64,000 nucleotides of DNA from a candidate division KSB1 bacterium (GCA_034506335.1 JAPDPR010000009.1:29173-93172); one strand, 5' to 3'. Counted from the stretch's first letter, positions 34,223 to 44,036 are shown. Program-made: numbers and translations. Notes: a model not told the origin generated them from the letters alone.

Positions 34223-35191
34223 ATGCCGGCCATTGATGCTACCAGAAGGCGGCTACTAGCCACCACCGTGGTGGAAGCGAATTCTCTCTTGTCGAGGCTC
34301 GTCGGATTGCTGGGCTTGCGCGAGTTCCGTCGTGGTCTGGCGCTCTGGCTACGGCCTTGCCGGGCCATTCACACAGTGGGGATGCGCTACCCCATAGATG
34401 CGCTGTTCCTGGATGCCCGGCATCGTGTGGTGCGAATCGTCTCAGACCTTCAGCCAGGGCAAGTGGTGCAAACAGTGCCGAATGCGAGCAGCGTGTTGGA
34501 GCTTCCTGCCGGCGTGTGCCGAAGTTTGCAGGTGAGAGTGGGCGACATTCTCCACCTGGCCCCGGATAGCGTGCATCTGCGCGGCCTCACCGAGGCAATG
34601 CACTACTTGACCAACGCGGCCCTTGCTGTCTTGTATCTCAGGTTTGCATACCACGCATATCAAGGCTGGCAGCGTGCGGGGGACATCCTTCCGCTCGGCC
34701 TCTTTTTTGTCAATTCCTTATTGGTGTACCTTTTTCTTACCCGGCGCCGGAGTTCGGTTGTGTCGGCACGTGCATTTGATTGGTTCGCAGCCATTGGCAC
34801 CGTGTTCCTTTCCCTGTGTCTGACCCCGGCGCCGGTCGAAAAGGGTTTCTTTCGCCTGATTTCCGCAGTACTCCAGCTAATAGGCATGGGTGCCATCTTT
34901 GCCTCTTTACTCAGCCTGGGTCGTAGCTTTGGTGTGGTGGCGGCAGTGCGTCCCATCAAGTGCAGTGGCATGTACCGACTCGTCCGCCACCCGCTCTATA
35001 GTAGTGAGCTGTTCTATTATGCCGGGTTTCTTGTGGGGAACTTGACGCTCGTGAATGTGCTGCTTGTAGCCGGTATCATGGTGGGCCAATACGTGCGAGC
35101 CGCGGCCGAGGAGGAGCTCCTTTCATCTGAGGCCGGCTACCGCGCCTACAAGCGGCGCGTGCGGTGGCGCTTTGTCCCAGGAGTCTTGTAA
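34223..35191 (+). CDS. DUF192 domain fused to an isoprenylcysteine-methyltransferase-like membrane domain
   Basis: 322 residues in one uninterrupted frame. Residues 1-115 are a DUF192 domain: ANSLLSRLVGLLGL, LWLRPCRAIHTVGMRYPIDALFLD, VVQTVPNASSVLELPAG. Residues 120-322 have about five hydrophobic helices and the ICMT / phospholipid methyltransferase signature MYRLVRHPLYSSE, with a final AAAEEELLSSEAGYRAYKRRVRWR. DUF192 is a small beta protein of unknown role. The membrane domain would methylate a small or lipid substrate with SAM. The GGAGGGAAGGG ribosome site is excellent. It is probably the last gene of the tad transcript. The domain pairing is unusual and could be checked for a frameshift. 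Confidence 0.85.
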   Translation: MPAIDATRRRLLATTVVEANSLLSRLVGLLGLREFRRGLALWLRPCRAIHTVGMRYPIDALFLDARHRVVRIVSDLQPGQVVQTVPNASSVLELPAGVCRSLQVRVGDILHLAPDSVHLRGLTEAMHYLTNAALAVLYLRFAYHAYQGWQRAGDILPLGLFFVNSLLVYLFLTRRRSSVVSARAFDWFAAIGTVFLSLCLTPAPVEKGFFRLISAVLQLIGMGAIFASLLSLGRSFGVVAAVRPIKCSGMYRLVRHPLYSSELFYYAGFLVGNLTLVNVLLVAGIMVGQYVRAAAEEELLSSEAGYRAYKRRVRWRFVPGVL

Positions 35192-35384
35192 GGTGGCTTA
35201 CGGGCCATCAATCGGGCGTCACCTTCGAAACTGAGACCACACCCTCACTCTTCCACCATCCTACGTGCGGACCCCCTGCCGGGGTAAACTCGGCCGGGGG
35301 TCTTGCACGAAAAAGCCCTCCGCACATGACTCGCCACGCGGGAACCTTCGCCGGCGGCCGCGGGAAGACACGGGGCGAATCCTC

Positions 35385-35413
35385 TTGCTTTTAACCCCCA
35401 AATTGCATACAAT
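35385..35413 (+). promoter_or_regulatory. Sigma70-type promoter of the GWxTD gene
   Basis: TTGCTT (35385-35390), 17-bp spacer, TACAAT (35408-35413). Start of transcription would be near 35420, about 20 nt before the GWxTD start codon, just enough to include the GGGAGGA ribosome site at 35427-35433. Confidence 0.6.
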
Positions 35414-35441
35414 TCTCCGGACAAAAGGGAGGATTTGGCGC

Positions 35442-36968
35442 ATGAGCAAGGTGTGCCCGGTTTTGTGCGGACTCTGCACAAGTGCCACCCTGTTGGCCGG
35501 CATGGTGAGGGCGGACTCCAGCGAGCAACGATGGGCAAAGGCCAGGCAGGCCGCATTCACTGCCATTCTTTCGCCCGAACTAGCTCAACTTTACGAGGCT
35601 CTGCCCGACTCAGCGGCCCGCGCCCGCTGGGAAGAGCGCTACTGGCGCATGGTAGACCCTCTGCCGAGCTCTGGGGAAAACCCATACCGCGAGGAGTTCG
35701 AGCGGCGATTTGCTTACGCATGGCAACACTTTTCTACGGTGGTTGGCCCCACCTACCTGGACGACCGCGCCAGGTACTACGTTCGCTACGGCCCTCCTGA
35801 CGACTTTGTCGAGAGCGTAGGTGGCGGGCGGAAATACTTGGACAACCTCACATGGGCATATTTCGGTTTGAACCTGTTTGTGGACTTTGTGCGGCGCCCA
35901 GGGTTCGGCTATCAGGAGGTGAACGATTTGTCGCAAGCCGTGACGGGTGCCCCTTTGAACGAGAAGGTCCGCATCGCTTCGGAACTGTACGGCGAGCGCG
36001 AAGTTCTTCACCAACGCTACGCAGCTTTCCGGAACACCGGTGGCAACACGCATGACTACTTCGCAGTGGCGAGCAACCTCCTGAGCGAGAAGACTCAGGC
36101 CTTGAACGTCGCACCGCCGAGCCGTTTTTCCTTCCGCTACAGCCAGGAGCCACTGGATGTCCACATCACCTCCGCGTGCTTCCGCGGCGAATCGGGTGCA
36201 ACGCGGGTGGAATTCTATTATGCGGTCCCGCTCAACCAGGTCACCTACGTGCCGGGCGAGCAGTCGTCGCTGGTCAGCCATCTCATAAAACGTCTCGTGA
36301 TTTACGACGAGGAGTACCAGCCCGTTGTCCGGCGCGAGGAGACCCTCGAGTTGCGCGCCGAATCGCATGAACAAGTTGCGGGAAAGAGCTATGTGAACCA
36401 GCACGACGAGGCGTTGGCGCCCGGGCTTTACAATGTAGCTTTCGAGCTGGAGTGTCCGGAGTCAAGGCGACTTGCGGTGATCAAGAGCCAGCTTCGGGTG
36501 CGCTCATTTGCGGGCGATAGCTTGATGGTGAGTGACCTGCAGCTCTCCCTCCGCGTCCTCGAAGGAGCTGTTGCCAAGCACCTTAAGCCGAACGGGGTCC
36601 TGGTTGTGCCTACGGTGCAGCGCCTCTTTCAGCGAGGAAAGCCATTTTTTGTCTATTTTGAGATCTACAACCTCATGCTTGACGAGGCTGGGTCGAGTGA
36701 CTACCAGCTCGAGTATGTGCTGCGCACTGCCGAGGGCGGCGGACTTCTGGACCGACTTTCCAAGGTGGTGAGTTTTCTTGCGAAGGATCGGGAGGCCCAG
36801 GCTGTGGGTATGTCCTTCCGCAGCGAGGGAAAGGAGCGATGGGAGCAGCGATACGTTCAACTGGATATGAGTCGCTGCCCAGCCGGTCGGGCCGAGCTGG
36901 TGGTTACCGTCACGGACCGTCACACCGGTCAGCAAGCGAGTGGATTCACATCTTTCGAGCTGGAATGA
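35442..36968 (+). CDS. Exported GWxTD-domain protein
   Basis: 508 residues. Signal peptide MSKVCPVLCGLCTSATLLAG then MVRA. The GWxTD region follows: LYEALPDSAARARWEERYWRMVDPLPSS, EEFERRFAYAWQHF, DDRARYYVRYGPPDDF. GWxTD proteins are found in Acidobacteria, FCB and related groups, usually extracytoplasmic and of unknown function. The later half is beta-rich (ELRAESHEQVAGKSY, LRVRSFAGDSLMVSDLQLS, FFVYFEIYNL) and may form Ig-like modules. The GWxTD tetrad itself is degenerate here. ATG at 35442 fits the signal peptide and has GGGAGGA 8 nt upstream; the longer open frame to 35265 is not coding. Confidence 0.85.
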   Translation: MSKVCPVLCGLCTSATLLAGMVRADSSEQRWAKARQAAFTAILSPELAQLYEALPDSAARARWEERYWRMVDPLPSSGENPYREEFERRFAYAWQHFSTVVGPTYLDDRARYYVRYGPPDDFVESVGGGRKYLDNLTWAYFGLNLFVDFVRRPGFGYQEVNDLSQAVTGAPLNEKVRIASELYGEREVLHQRYAAFRNTGGNTHDYFAVASNLLSEKTQALNVAPPSRFSFRYSQEPLDVHITSACFRGESGATRVEFYYAVPLNQVTYVPGEQSSLVSHLIKRLVIYDEEYQPVVRREETLELRAESHEQVAGKSYVNQHDEALAPGLYNVAFELECPESRRLAVIKSQLRVRSFAGDSLMVSDLQLSLRVLEGAVAKHLKPNGVLVVPTVQRLFQRGKPFFVYFEIYNLMLDEAGSSDYQLEYVLRTAEGGGLLDRLSKVVSFLAKDREAQAVGMSFRSEGKERWEQRYVQLDMSRCPAGRAELVVTVTDRHTGQQASGFTSFELE

Positions 36969-36998
36969 GCCGACCAAGCTTTCGGCCAAAAACGAGAA

Positions 36999-37032
36999 CG
37001 CCCCGCTGTTGAGGCGGGGCGCTTCATTTTCC
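36999..37032. terminator. Bidirectional terminator between the GWxTD gene and the porV-like operon
   Basis: Perfect 8-bp stem CGCCCCGC (36999-37006) / GCGGGGCG (37014-37021), 7-nt loop. On the plus strand it is followed by CTTCATTTTCC; on the minus strand by TTCTCGTTTTTGG. It sits between two convergent stop codons (36968 and 37047) and can serve both. Confidence 0.8.
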
Positions 37033-37046
37033 TTAAGCTCGCCGGA

Positions 37047-38111
37047 TCAATAAGTGATGACAAGGGAGAAACGATGCGCATAGTCTAACATGCCCAGGTC
37101 AGTGTAGGCATAGTCCAGGGCAAAGGCTGCGTGTGTTCCCGGTACGCTGAAGCGCACCCCGCCGCCGGCCGCTATTTTGACCTTGTAGAAAAGATTCAGT
37201 TCCTGCTCCTTGCTCATCTTCTCCTCGTCAAAGCCGTCGGGGCTATAGACCAAGCCGCCACGCAAAAAGACCATGTTGTTCCAGGAAATCTCCGTGCCGG
37301 CGGCCGCGTAGGGGTTCACGTCCCTGGGGTCGACGAAGTCGGTGTTAACGGTGACTGTGGCGAGGTTACTCCTCAACACATCCAAGGACAGTCCCATGCG
37401 GAAGGTGAGGGGCAAGGGCCAGGCCTCCGTCTCCAGCCGCGACTCCTTAAGCGGGTTCCCCCCGATGACGTCGTCGATGTCTGCCTTGACCATCTGGTCG
37501 GTGCCCCGCATAGTCATTTTGCCGCCGAAGTTAGAGATGGACATGCCCAGCCGCATATTCCGGAATCCGGTCACGAACTGCGTCCCGGCGTCTACGGCAA
37601 TCGCGCTGGCGCTGCTGAAGCTGATGGATTCGCGGACCACCTTGAACTGCACGCCCACGGCAAAGCGGTCGGTCAGTTCGCGGGCATAGGCTACGCCCAG
37701 AGCAAGGTCGGAAGCGCCGAAGTAGGTTCCCGTGCCGTTCGGCTCCGAGGGCGTGACGCGTTCCATCTCACCAAAGTCCAGCAAGTTGAGGCTGGCACCA
37801 ATGGTGCCCCATTGGCCCAAGGAGTAGGTAGCACCGATGAAGCTGTGGCTAATGTCCAGCACCCAGTCGGTGTAGGCGATGCCTACCTGTACCCCAGGGA
37901 TGCGCGCGATACCAGCCGGGTTCCAGTACAAGGCTGAGTAGTCTGTGACCGAGGCTACGTAGGCTCCGCCCATCGCCGCAGCGCGGGCGCCGACGCCGAT
38001 CTTCAGAAAGTTGGCGCACGAGGTGCCCGTATTGTCGTTGCCTGCCAGAGCCGGCGCAACCGCTACCGCGGCTGCCAGCAAGACCACACAGAGAATACGT
38101 GCATTCATCAT
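37047..38111 (-). CDS. PorV/PorQ family outer-membrane beta-barrel protein
   Basis: 354 residues. Signal peptide (ILCVVLLAAAVAVAPALAG), then the PorV/PorQ opening ANFLKIGVGARAAAMGGAYVA and YSALYWNPAGIARI. A series of amphipathic strands follows, ending in HRFSLVITY, an outer-membrane C-terminus with a final aromatic. PorV carries cargo of the type IX secretion system to its surface sortase in Bacteroidota; related proteins act as FadL-like barrels. It is the last gene of a three-gene operon with a sorted surface protein and a TonB receptor, which fits a PorV role for that cargo (inference). Confidence 0.88.
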   Translation of the reverse strand: MMNARILCVVLLAAAVAVAPALAGNDNTGTSCANFLKIGVGARAAAMGGAYVASVTDYSALYWNPAGIARIPGVQVGIAYTDWVLDISHSFIGATYSLGQWGTIGASLNLLDFGEMERVTPSEPNGTGTYFGASDLALGVAYARELTDRFAVGVQFKVVRESISFSSASAIAVDAGTQFVTGFRNMRLGMSISNFGGKMTMRGTDQMVKADIDDVIGGNPLKESRLETEAWPLPLTFRMGLSLDVLRSNLATVTVNTDFVDPRDVNPYAAAGTEISWNNMVFLRGGLVYSPDGFDEEKMSKEQELNLFYKVKIAAGGGVRFSVPGTHAAFALDYAYTDLGMLDYAHRFSLVITY

Positions 38112-38154
38112 CCGGCCTCCTCAGTTCAGTCGTGAGTGCCGCATACGGAATCGG

Positions 38155-40980
38155 CTACTTGATGATGGCGAACTTGCCCAACTTCTCGCCGATCCCAGGC
38201 GCTTCGACATGGTACAGGTAGACGCCAAAAGCCACTTCCTGGTCGTTGTACGTCCACAAGTTCCACGCCTGCACGCTCGGCCCGCGGTAGCCAGGGTCTC
38301 CTGGCTGGTGATGGAGTATCTGCACCAGCTCACCGGAAGCGGTGAAAATCCTAATCGTACACCGCTCGGGGAGTCCGTGGAACTGTAGCTCCCGCACCCA
38401 TGGCGTAAGCGAATTCTCATACACAGAAGTGACGGCATATGGGTTGGGAATCACGCGAATGGTCTCCAGATCTTTGGCAGTGGCCCCTGCCGTGGTCGCT
38501 GCCGTGGTGGTGATGAGATAGCGGTCGGCGGAGGTCAGGGGCCGCAGCGTATAGATCTTCGCAATATCCCCAGTGCGCGGTCGGATGCCAATGTGCACGT
38601 AGGTAGTGTCGTACACCGTCGTCGGCACACCATTGATCACCGTGTCACGCTGGGTGACGACCTGCCGTGGTGGCGGAGCCGCCAAAGTCAAGGTCCAGGT
38701 GAACTTGGTCTTTCCCTCGATGACCTCCTTGAACAGGACCTTGTACTGGTTCGTGTCCGAGGCGGCACTCTGCACGATGCCGTCAATTTGTTGGCCATAG
38801 GTGACGTTCCAGAGCTCAAAAGGCACGATACGCCCGGTAAGAGTGTCACCCCTGGAGGTGAAGCGCACCTCATAGTCTGAGGCGCGCGGCGTAGTGGTGG
38901 GTACCGCCAAGATTGACCAGTTGGTCAGCGCCGTGTCGCCTGCAGCCGTCGCCCAGTAGCTGCGCCCTGCGTCGAAGGCAATCTTTTCCTCATCGACGAG
39001 TGTCAGGCGGAATCCGTCGACTGCCGGCACGTACTCCTCGCCGTGAAGAAGCGGCGAGTTGGCGATAACAGTCATCTTCCGCAGGCTGTCGTAGAGGGAG
39101 AAGGTCTTGGCCGCCGGGTTTGAGTCGTCGATCGTGAGAAGATACCGGTTGTCCACCACTCCATAGGGGTCCAATATCTCCGCGTGCGGCTCCACCGTGG
39201 AGATGCCTGCCACATGAGCTATCATCAGTGCGGGTTCCTTGCATCCTGCCACAGGACTCTGCGGGACCACGCGCACAGTGTTGTCACCGGGCTTGTCCGG
39301 GTCCGTGCTGCGGGCGTTTTCCATGGGAGGGATCTTTAGCTGGCCGTACTGATCCTCCCGATCGTAGGCACACACGGCGTACCAGTATTCCACTCCGTTT
39401 TGCAGGTTGCGGTCAACGAATTTGTGCTGCAGGCCGGTATCATCGCCCAGATGGAGGTACGGGTTCAAGGGGCTGGTGCCCGTGACGCCGTTCTCCAGGT
39501 CGAACTGGGCAATGGGCACGTAGCCAACCACTGCTCCAATCGCGTCCCGGATTGCCTCGCCCCAGGTGAGGCCGCGGTCTGTGGAGCGATAGATGCGGTA
39601 TCCTTCAAAGGCGTTGGTGCCGGTTAGTGGGTCCACCGAGCTCTCTGACGGATCGGCGTCCCAATACAGCGTAACGGTCCGATCGCCAGCATAGGCACGC
39701 ACATGCGGCTGTTGTGGTGCGCTGGGGGCGTTGTAACCGGCGTTGTAGAGGAGCTGGCAGAGAGTGGCGTTCGCCATCAGTTCTGCCTTGTTTGCGCCAA
39801 AGATGTTGGCGAAGGTGAAGGTCACGGTTTCGCCCGGTGCCAAGTCGAAGGGGCCAGAGGCGTGCAAGGAGGTCACGTCAGGCCCGTACGTGCCAGGCGT
39901 CTGCGTCCAGTCATTTGGATGGGGTTGGACGTTGTCAATCTTGTCGATGCCCGAGGCGAGCATGTCGTAAACGTCTGCTTGGGTGGGGACGAAAAAGTCG
40001 TCATAGGTGGCCACGAACAATGTGGTCTGCCCCAGCTCCTTCCCATCTTTGCCCTTGGGCGTCTCGAGCATCTTCAGACCCTGCCAGGCGACATTCTTAG
40101 AAACGTAGCCCACCGACTTATCGTCGCCATCCCAGATGTAGAGAAAACTGCCAAGGAGCGGATCTGCTCCCGCTGGGATGAACTTGGCAAAGTCGTCCAT
40201 CCACTCATTGTCGCCTTCCTCAGGGCAGTCCATGTCCGTGTGCACGCCTACGTAGCAATCCTTGATGGTATCGGTGCCGGTGTTGGTGATGAAGTACTTG
40301 AAGACGATAAAGTCGTCCGCCAAGGGGCTCGACCACTGCATCGCCCGTCCGTAGGTGCGAATGTGAAGAGGGGTCGGTTGTTGGCAGGTGGGGTCGTCAT
40401 CCACCGCCATCCAGATGGCCTCGGCGTCGGCGGCCACCTCGCCGTTGGGTTTAACCCCGGGGAACCCCAGCGATCCAATAGGACCCACGTCCGAAGGCCA
40501 CTGCGCCGCCCAGGAGCTGGGCTTGTTGCTCATGGCCAAGCCATTCTCGCCAATGCCCGAGTCGTATCCTGGCAAGGGTTCGTAGTGGTTTTCATTAATG
40601 TCCTCATAGCAGCCGCGAGCGCCACAGGAGATACGTTTCTCCCCTTTGAGCTTACCTCCTACGATAAGCGCCTCGCACCATTGGTAGGTGATGCCACACC
40701 CTATTGGGTATTCGAACGTAATCATCTCGCGACTGTACCCCAGGCGGTTCGCGTTGTTGATCTCCAAGCGAATTTTTCCGACGTCCAAGCGACCGTATTT
40801 GCGGTCTTTGAAGGCGCCGGGCTTGGCGAGAGCACCGGTTTGACCTCGTTGGAGCATCAGTTGCTGATAGTACTCCCGTTTACTCATGCCATTTTCTGGA
40901 CGATCGCCCGCCGCCGAGACGAGCACTACGCTCAGCAGCAGGGGAACGGCAACCGCCAGGGCGAGAAGTTTGCTCTTCAT
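38155..40980 (-). CDS. Large exported surface protein with Fn3-like and C-terminal sorting domain
   Basis: 941 residues with a signal peptide (LLALAVAVPLLLSVVLVSAAG). The first ~440 residues are an unrecognised extracellular region with many Cys, Trp and Asp residues (GCGITYQWCEALIVGG, WQGLKMLETPKG). Around 440-550 is a fibronectin-III-like module (VRAYAGDRTVTLYWDADPSE, FEGYRIYRSTDRGLTW). The last ~100 residues are a FlgD/type-A sorting-like domain: IRVIPNPYAVTS, TIRIFTASGELVQIL, FGVYLYHVEAP. It is the middle gene between a TonB receptor and PorV. Its size and place recall SusD-like partners, but no SusD motif is visible. Function unknown. Confidence 0.85.
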   Translation of the reverse strand: MKSKLLALAVAVPLLLSVVLVSAAGDRPENGMSKREYYQQLMLQRGQTGALAKPGAFKDRKYGRLDVGKIRLEINNANRLGYSREMITFEYPIGCGITYQWCEALIVGGKLKGEKRISCGARGCYEDINENHYEPLPGYDSGIGENGLAMSNKPSSWAAQWPSDVGPIGSLGFPGVKPNGEVAADAEAIWMAVDDDPTCQQPTPLHIRTYGRAMQWSSPLADDFIVFKYFITNTGTDTIKDCYVGVHTDMDCPEEGDNEWMDDFAKFIPAGADPLLGSFLYIWDGDDKSVGYVSKNVAWQGLKMLETPKGKDGKELGQTTLFVATYDDFFVPTQADVYDMLASGIDKIDNVQPHPNDWTQTPGTYGPDVTSLHASGPFDLAPGETVTFTFANIFGANKAELMANATLCQLLYNAGYNAPSAPQQPHVRAYAGDRTVTLYWDADPSESSVDPLTGTNAFEGYRIYRSTDRGLTWGEAIRDAIGAVVGYVPIAQFDLENGVTGTSPLNPYLHLGDDTGLQHKFVDRNLQNGVEYWYAVCAYDREDQYGQLKIPPMENARSTDPDKPGDNTVRVVPQSPVAGCKEPALMIAHVAGISTVEPHAEILDPYGVVDNRYLLTIDDSNPAAKTFSLYDSLRKMTVIANSPLLHGEEYVPAVDGFRLTLVDEEKIAFDAGRSYWATAAGDTALTNWSILAVPTTTPRASDYEVRFTSRGDTLTGRIVPFELWNVTYGQQIDGIVQSAASDTNQYKVLFKEVIEGKTKFTWTLTLAAPPPRQVVTQRDTVINGVPTTVYDTTYVHIGIRPRTGDIAKIYTLRPLTSADRYLITTTAATTAGATAKDLETIRVIPNPYAVTSVYENSLTPWVRELQFHGLPERCTIRIFTASGELVQILHHQPGDPGYRGPSVQAWNLWTYNDQEVAFGVYLYHVEAPGIGEKLGKFAIIK

Positions 40981-41018
40981 GGCAAATCCTCCGTATGAGC
41001 AACACTTTCTGGGGCTTC

Positions 41019-43835
41019 TTAGAAACCGACGCTCAGCCCGAGCTCCAGGGTCCGCGGTGGGCCAAGATACTGGGGACGCGATACAAAGTCCTGCGTCTCG
41101 TCCCAGTCAGAACTCGCGTCGGGTTTGCCGGTATCGCCGAACACGTACAGCACATTTCGCTTGTTGAAGAGATTATTGACGTCAGCGTATAGTGCCAACT
41201 CCATTCCCATCAAGTGGAAGAGCTTCTGTGCGCGCACGTTGACCGTCATGGTCCAGGGCCGCCGGGCGCTGTTAGGCTCATCCAGCCGCAGGCCACGCGA
41301 ACTTAGGGGGGTGTATGGCAGCCCACTGCCGTAATTGCCCACTACATTGACCGCCCAATTGCCGGGTTTGCCAAAGTCCAACACGAAGTTCATTGTGTGG
41401 GTCTGATCCCAGTCCATGGTCACGGTCTTCTTCGGCGGATAGGTCTTGAACACAGAGAAGGAGTACCAGTCGTTGTAGTGGGCGGTGACGTCTGCTGCGT
41501 TGCCTTCTGCACGAGAGTAGGTGTAGTTCAACGTGCCGCCGAAAAAGTTGGAAAAGCGTTTCTCCAATGACACTTCCACACCTTTGGCATTGGCGTAATC
41601 CATGTTCACATAGCGCCAATAGGAAGTTGGCGTGGCCATGAAACGCTGCAGCGCGGTATAGTCGAAGATGTCCTTGTAGTAGACGGTGATGTCAAGGGCT
41701 ATGTCGCGGCTCAAGCGGGTCTGCAAACCGATCTCATAGGCGATGGTCTTCTCGGGCTTGAGGTTGGCGTTGCCCACCCAGCTATAGATGCCGTAGATGG
41801 ACAAGTCTGGGTAGGGATAATTGGGGTCGTCCTGGTTCTCGAAGTAGTAGAGGTACTGGTAGTCCGGTACTTGGTAAAAGTGCCCGTAGGCAAAGTGCAG
41901 CACGGCCCGGTCGGTCACCGGATGGGCAAAGCCAAGGCGGGGACTGAGATGAATCTTTTTCTCTGCGTCCTTGAGCTCGGCGGTTGTCGGTTTGGTGGGG
42001 TCGCCGAAGTACTTGGCCTTGGTGTCCATGTAGTCCAGCCGAAGGCCGGCGTTCACCACCAGGCCCCAATCTTCAAATTCCATCTTGTCCTGCAGGTAAG
42101 CAGAGCCCTCCAGCGGCTTGTGCGCGTAATGGTAATACTCGGGCTTGGGGTTATAGGGCCCGCCAACATAGAAGTAGCGCAGGTCTAGCTGTTTCAGCTC
42201 CACTCCGGCCTTGAACTGATGTGTCTTGGTGGCTTGGCTGGTGACGTCGAACTTGACCGTGCTGATGGTGTTCTTACGCTCCTCAAAGTCATTGTCCCCC
42301 CCGATGGTCCAGGTGCTATCGACCTTGTTTCCCGCGTCGTCGTACTGGTAGGTCCACCACCCCTTATTGAACTCGTACTCTTCGTCCGGGCGGGTGCGGT
42401 CCGCCTTGCCAGCGTATTCGAGAGAATCGCTGAGCTGATAGTACTTGGCATATTCTCTGCCCACGTAGGTCTTGCCGGTCCGCTTGCTCTTGTAGACGAA
42501 GAATTCCTCCTCTTCGAGGCCTTTGTACCAGTAGTTGGTGACAAAGTGCGAGCCCCGGAGCGTGTAGAAAGTGCGAGGGCTGAGGGTATGCGTGAGGGTG
42601 AAGTTGACCATGTAGTTGCTCTGATAATTGGTCTCCAGGGCATCGGGCACGTATTTGTAGCCGTGGCTGTAGTTCTTGTACTGTGTCTGTCCAACCACAC
42701 CGCCGATGGTGAGTTTGAGGCTCTCGAAGGGCTTGAAGACTAACTTGCCGTTGCCGCGGCTCTCGATTCGATAGGGCATTCCGGTCCACCCGAGGTAGGT
42801 ATCGGTGTCGAGATAGTCGCCGGAGACGAAGAACGTGTTGGCCTTGCCAAGGAAAGGAATCGGTCCTCCCACGTAGGCATCCAGCCGGTAGGTGTCATAG
42901 TCGTAAAGCTTTTTGGTCACTCTCTCCCAGTAGCGGGGATCCATTTTGTTGCTCCCGGGAGTCGCAGGAGCCGTGCCGGCCAGACTGATGGGCTGGCCAT
43001 CTGAGGTAACCCAGTCGGTGCGCTGACCGTCGACGATGCGTTGGTACTTGCGGAGGTAGGTTATTTCGCGGGGGTTGACGCCCTTGTCGGTGCGGAAGCG
43101 CACCCGCCCGGAATAGTTGGCACCGCCCTCCTTGGTGACGATGTTCAGGACGCCGGACATAGCCTCCCCATATTCGGCGTTGAATGTGCCGGTCATCACT
43201 GCCAATTCGGCAATGCCCACATTGGCCACGTCGCTCCCCATGCCTCCTACCTGTGGGTCTTCGACATAGAAGCCGTCGATGAGGTAGGCCAGTTCACCCG
43301 AACGCCCGCCGCGCACGTTGAACTCGCGGTTCAGGCCCGTTCCCGATTCGACGAACCCCGGGTGCGTGGCGAGCACCTGCTGATAGGTGTTCACCGGCAT
43401 TTTGTCGATCTGCTCACCGGTAGTGACGCTGGCAGTGGCGGTCATGTCTCGCTCGATGAGCGGCCTCTCTGCGGTGACCACCACCACTTGCCCCTCCAGC
43501 ACCGCCGGTTCCAAGTCGAAGTCCACCTTGGTTGTATAGTCCACCGTCACCTGGACTTCCCGCTTGACCACCGCGGTGTAACCGATCATCGTTGCCCTGA
43601 CACTGTATTTGCCGGGCGGCACGTTGATGATGAAGTAGTAGCCCTCCGCGTCGGAGGCTGCCCCCATGGTGGTTCCTTCGAGGATGACGTTTACCGCGGG
43701 CAAGGGCTTGCCCGTGCTTTTATCCTTGACAATGCCGGCTATTTTGCCCGTGGTGCCCGCCCAGAGAGCCTGGGCCACTACAAGCATCAGCACAAGCACA
43801 CCAACAATGGTCACGAGGTACGGACTGCGCTTCAT
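41019..43835 (-). CDS. TonB-dependent receptor with N-terminal carboxypeptidase-regulatory-like domain
   Basis: 938 residues. Signal peptide, then a CarboxypepD_reg-like domain (about 28-110: GKIAGIVKDKSTGKPLPAVN, GYYFIINVPPGKYSVRATMIG). A plug domain follows (about 130-240; VLATHPGFVESGTG, FNVRGGRSGELAYLIDG). The remaining ~690 residues form the 22-stranded barrel, ending LELGLSVGF with the terminal Phe needed for outer-membrane assembly. It imports a large ligand with TonB energy. The ligand is unknown. It is the first gene of a three-gene operon behind a near-consensus promoter and a ~195-nt leader. GGGAGGGACG lies just before the ATG. Confidence 0.94.
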   Translation of the reverse strand: MKRSPYLVTIVGVLVLMLVVAQALWAGTTGKIAGIVKDKSTGKPLPAVNVILEGTTMGAASDAEGYYFIINVPPGKYSVRATMIGYTAVVKREVQVTVDYTTKVDFDLEPAVLEGQVVVVTAERPLIERDMTATASVTTGEQIDKMPVNTYQQVLATHPGFVESGTGLNREFNVRGGRSGELAYLIDGFYVEDPQVGGMGSDVANVGIAELAVMTGTFNAEYGEAMSGVLNIVTKEGGANYSGRVRFRTDKGVNPREITYLRKYQRIVDGQRTDWVTSDGQPISLAGTAPATPGSNKMDPRYWERVTKKLYDYDTYRLDAYVGGPIPFLGKANTFFVSGDYLDTDTYLGWTGMPYRIESRGNGKLVFKPFESLKLTIGGVVGQTQYKNYSHGYKYVPDALETNYQSNYMVNFTLTHTLSPRTFYTLRGSHFVTNYWYKGLEEEEFFVYKSKRTGKTYVGREYAKYYQLSDSLEYAGKADRTRPDEEYEFNKGWWTYQYDDAGNKVDSTWTIGGDNDFEERKNTISTVKFDVTSQATKTHQFKAGVELKQLDLRYFYVGGPYNPKPEYYHYAHKPLEGSAYLQDKMEFEDWGLVVNAGLRLDYMDTKAKYFGDPTKPTTAELKDAEKKIHLSPRLGFAHPVTDRAVLHFAYGHFYQVPDYQYLYYFENQDDPNYPYPDLSIYGIYSWVGNANLKPEKTIAYEIGLQTRLSRDIALDITVYYKDIFDYTALQRFMATPTSYWRYVNMDYANAKGVEVSLEKRFSNFFGGTLNYTYSRAEGNAADVTAHYNDWYSFSVFKTYPPKKTVTMDWDQTHTMNFVLDFGKPGNWAVNVVGNYGSGLPYTPLSSRGLRLDEPNSARRPWTMTVNVRAQKLFHLMGMELALYADVNNLFNKRNVLYVFGDTGKPDASSDWDETQDFVSRPQYLGPPRTLELGLSVGF

Positions 43836-44036
43836 GGACGTCCCTCCCGTAAAGGATCGTACACTTGCGCCGCGCCATCAAACAGTTGTTGCGACGCACT
43901 CGCTGTGCTCTCAAAGCCGCTGGAAGCGACTTTGTTTTGGCTGGTCCACAAGGGCTGAGCCCCCTCACTGTGAGGCCAATTCGACAGCGGAACGTTGGGA
44001 CCTAAACCTCGAGCTATCGCCGACGTTCCATGTTTC

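Noticed and set aside
39703..40998. 431-codon plus-strand frame over the 941-residue surface protein gene
   Set aside because: No domain, composition of a shadow frame, and it overlaps a gene with signal peptide, Fn3 and sorting domains in operon context.
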